From: Carnegiea gigantea
Lineage: Eukaryota; Streptophyta; Magnoliopsida; Caryophyllales; Cactaceae
Direction of reading: 5' to 3'
Assembly (NCBI GenBank): GCA_029747015.1
Contig: JAKOGI010001956.1
Span: 88,454-152,453 of the forward strand
Length of the DNA stretch: 64,000 bases
Below, piece by piece: positions 61,585 to 64,000 of this stretch (positions are counted from its first letter, which is position 1; every line of letters begins with the position of its first letter). Under the pieces are notes generated by a model that ran no database searches, was not told the DNA's origin, and saw nothing but the letters and a program-made list of their open reading frames with translations. The position numbers and the translations under genes were made by a program.

Positions 61585-62852
61585 TGTTGAAATAATCATA
61601 TGTAAAGTTTTGATGATAACAACCCAAATATACCAGTCAATATGCTATCATGCTATGCTTGAGTAGTGTGCTAGAATTGTTTGTTGAGACAGGTTGCAAA
61701 CACCTTGGAGAACAGTTCGAAGAAGCGTGGAACATCAAAGTGAATATGTATGCACGACAACAAGGAGGTCAAAGGATCACAAGAGTCTTAGGGCTAATTA
61801 CCGGTTGTACTCATCTAGATTCTTATTAATATGCTAATTAGAAGATCTTGACTTAACAGTCACCTTGAAGGAATTTCATGCGCTAACTCAGAACACTGCT
61901 CAGAACAGTTTGAACAATCAGGTTTGTAGTGTTCTGAGGGCAACGTATAAAACTCTTGTCCCAAAGATTGTCAAGTGTTTTTCTACTGTCAAAATTCCTA
62001 ACATATTTGGAATTGATTTTCTAATAATATTTTGTCTTACAAAGAGTCCTTCACTGAATAATATTGTTTTCCTAAAAAGACACTATCAAAAGATTTTATC
62101 TTAGCCTTTAAGATATGATTTCCAAAAAAAATAATGTTAAGAGATTCAATTCCATTTGGAATATTGATTATTTTTTAGAGTTATTACTAAAATCCAAAAC
62201 CTCCCATATACTTGCACCACAAGTATTCCGTGGGTATATAATCTCTTGCCTCTCAACGTTTTCATTCACGGTTTTTCGAGGAGCAAAATCGAGTTTTCTA
62301 TGAGAAAATTTTCTGATTGAAAAACCTTCAAGAATTGTGCTAAATTGAGTCATCTATATTGGCATAATAGGGATTGTATTGTACCTTACATTTAGCTTAT
62401 TTAGAAGCATTCACAGTAAGGCATTTTTCTATTCCCCTCTGTCATCAGTGAGATTAAAGTGTGTCCAAGTCTTGGGAGACTTCGAACGTAGTCTGTGGAT
62501 AGTTCTCAAGTGGAGGCTAGTTACGTGTTTGTAACGAGGGTCTCGGGGGAGACTAAGTTACGTGTGTGACATAGTCATGTGTGGGTTACATGTGTAACAA
62601 ATTCGGCCCAGGTTAGTAAAAGTGTTGCGAAAATCCTACTGAGATAGGTCGTGGTTTTTACACCTCAATTGGGTCAGAGGTGGTTTTTCATATAAAAATA
62701 TTATGTCTACTTTTATATTTCCGCATTCAGTTTTATTTTACCTCACTCCAAACACCTCTCCAAACAGTTTTCACGAGTGTTCTGAAACAAATGAAAAAGT
62801 TGGAAGACACAATTCACCCCCTCTTGTGTCGTTGTGCGCTTATAATCTAACA
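61585..62852 (+). repeat. 3' LTR of the copia element
   Basis: TGTTGAAATAATCATA to ATCTAACA, same length within one base as the 5' LTR; followed by the TGCTT duplication. Confidence 0.92.
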
Positions 62853-62857
62853 TGCTT

Positions 62858-64000
62858 GTTTGGCTTGTTTGATTGGTGGTAATCAGTGATGTAAGGCAAT
62901 TAAAATGATAGAGTTAGTTATATTGCCATGTTTGGTTGCTTAAATACCCATGTAATCAAAATTACCTTGCAATAAAAATGGCATATAAAGCTGTAATAGA
63001 AATAACATAGGCCTCCCGTGAACAATCTCCATTACATTTCCTGAGGTAATTAAAATTTTGGCTTGGCCCAATAGATATCTTCTCACTCTCAAAGAAAAAA
63101 AATTGACACTCAAAACCCTCTAGCATCAACCTCTATGCACCCCCCTCTCTAGAGCCACCATACACGTCATGTCGCTGCGATTACTGTTACCTTTTTAAGT
63201 TCCTTCTCCAGATGATTTCCATCATCTTCTCAGTACGATTTGGTGAGTTCTCTATGTAATTTTGGCTTTTGATTTATCTGTCATTTACTTAAATCAATAA
63301 GATATATGAATTTGATGCTTTAGTGTGGAGTAATTTTGATGATAAAGTAAAGCAATTGGTGGAATTAGTGTTTCGTTTTTGAGGAATTTTAGTGGAGTTT
63401 GGCTTAGTTGTGCTGTGTGGTTTTTTTCCTCGGTGGTTCTAGATCTCAAATTGCTTGTTTTTTCTTTGCTTTCTTGCTTTAGCTCAATGATTTTCTGGAA
63501 ATTTGTTTAGAGATTCGAGGTTCTATGGTGTTAATTTCAAGTTTTTCATGTCTAGAGTTTTGGTAGATCTATTTGGCTATACAAGAAGTCGAAGTTGCTA
63601 TTGTTGGTGTAAGCTTCTTCTCTTCATATCAACTTTTTGTAGTTGTATGTCATAATAGAAGATCAATTCTTCTATGCTATTTTTAGTCTTTTGCACCCAA
63701 ACCCAATTTAGTTACATAATATTGACCGGCCCAACCATCTTGTTGCAAGTAGAGACTCCTGTTTTCTATTCTTTTAATTGATTATGAAGACCAACACGGT
63801 TGTCTCTACTAGCTGGTAAGGGTTGGATTGCAAATTAGGAATGGTGGATGATGAAGCTTGTTTGTTAAAATTAGCCCAAAATACTTAGAATGCTGAGGCA
63901 GCTTTGATTGTGATATAGATATAGCCTAACAAATGAGTAGGGTCTATAATTTATTGTGAATCCAAAATATCATTGTAAATGCAAATGTTGTTTTATATTC
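62858..64000. other. Right-hand flank, no confirmed gene
   Basis: 62870-63070 is AT-rich with GGTAATCA/AATTACC-type words, possibly a MITE, but I could not pair terminal repeats. At 63090-63240 a C-rich stretch ends in GATTTG followed by GTGAGTTC, a good splice-donor match, then a T-rich sequence to 63600 like a plant intron. This could be the first exon of a host gene on the plus strand that continues past the window. No protein match supports it. Confidence 0.3.

Larger units (their letters stand above)
52410..62852 (+). mobile_element. Sirevirus-type (Maximus/SIRE) Ty1/copia element, full-length, inactive
   Basis: Two 1.27 kb LTRs (52410-53678, 61585-62852) with a perfect five-base target duplication TGCTT (52405-52409, 62853-62857). 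Order: primer site for tRNA-Met, gag with coiled coil and two zinc-knuckle remnants, protease, integrase, reverse transcriptase and RNase H (copia order), then a third, envelope-like frame before the polypurine tract. The third frame, the long gag and the two purine tracts fit the Sirevirus group. The first ~240 bases of the LTRs differ at roughly 20 positions by hand count, mostly transitions. All frames carry stops and frameshifts. Confidence 0.92.

Noticed and set aside
62870..63070. MITE with GGTAATCA/AATTACC ends
   Set aside because: The words are short and do not pair as terminal inverted repeats; no flanking duplication seen.

Overview
The window is plant nuclear DNA, most likely from a eudicot. 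It is AT-rich and built almost entirely of decayed transposable elements: Ty3/gypsy and Ty1/copia LTR retrotransposons with tRNA-type primer sites, LINE fragments of three kinds, a hAT transposase, a FAR1/MULE-type gene, and MITE-like insertions. I found no intact host gene, tRNA, rRNA or CRISPR. Every coding region I recognise is broken by stops or frameshifts. Species cannot be told from the sequence. A run of 100 N at 38901-39000 marks an assembly gap inside a TA microsatellite.

Layout, left to right. 1-1363 (-): FAR1/FRS-like pseudogene. About 2455-2590: a weak tRNA-derived SINE candidate. 4499-5831 (-): 5'-truncated LINE with a 12-bp target duplication. 6115-7523 (-): hAT transposase pseudogene. 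7955-15919 (+): a non-autonomous Ty3/gypsy element with two ~2 kb LTRs, a tRNA-Asp-like primer site and only gag-like remnants; its 3' LTR carries a MITE. 16020-16640 (+): RTE-type LINE fragment. 16640-20390: empty AT-rich DNA with small tandem duplications. 20390-29569 (-): Athila-like gag-protease element without reverse transcriptase or integrase, with two related non-coding modules downstream. 29570-33250: LTR-like repeat, probably inserted in the Athila-like LTR.

33707-51025 is a nest that can be read from its target duplications. A ~1.4 kb solo LTR (duplication CGAAC/CAAAC) was split by a Tekay/Del-type chromovirus (34692-50571, duplication CACTT/CACTC). The 5' LTR of that element then received an RTE LINE (16-bp duplication) and a ~340-bp MITE-like insert. 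Its 3' LTR received a 3.4 kb solo LTR (duplication TGGAT/TGTAT). 51190-51600 (-) is another LINE RNase H remnant.

52410-62852 (+) is a complete-length but dead Sirevirus-type (Maximus/SIRE) copia element with a perfect TGCTT duplication. It holds gag, protease-integrase-RT-RNase H, and a third, envelope-like/plant-transposon-protein frame before the 3' LTR. 62858-64000 has no recognised gene, only a possible first exon with a GTGAGT donor.

The elements once encoded the usual retrotransposition machinery, but all are inactive. Many stops sit where Trp, Gln or Arg is expected, and catalytic Asp is replaced by Asn in several enzymes, as expected from C-to-T decay of methylated, silenced DNA. 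I did not find a new functional system. The most unusual items are the acidic accessory frame upstream of the chromovirus gag, the envelope-like frame of the copia element and the dated nesting order.
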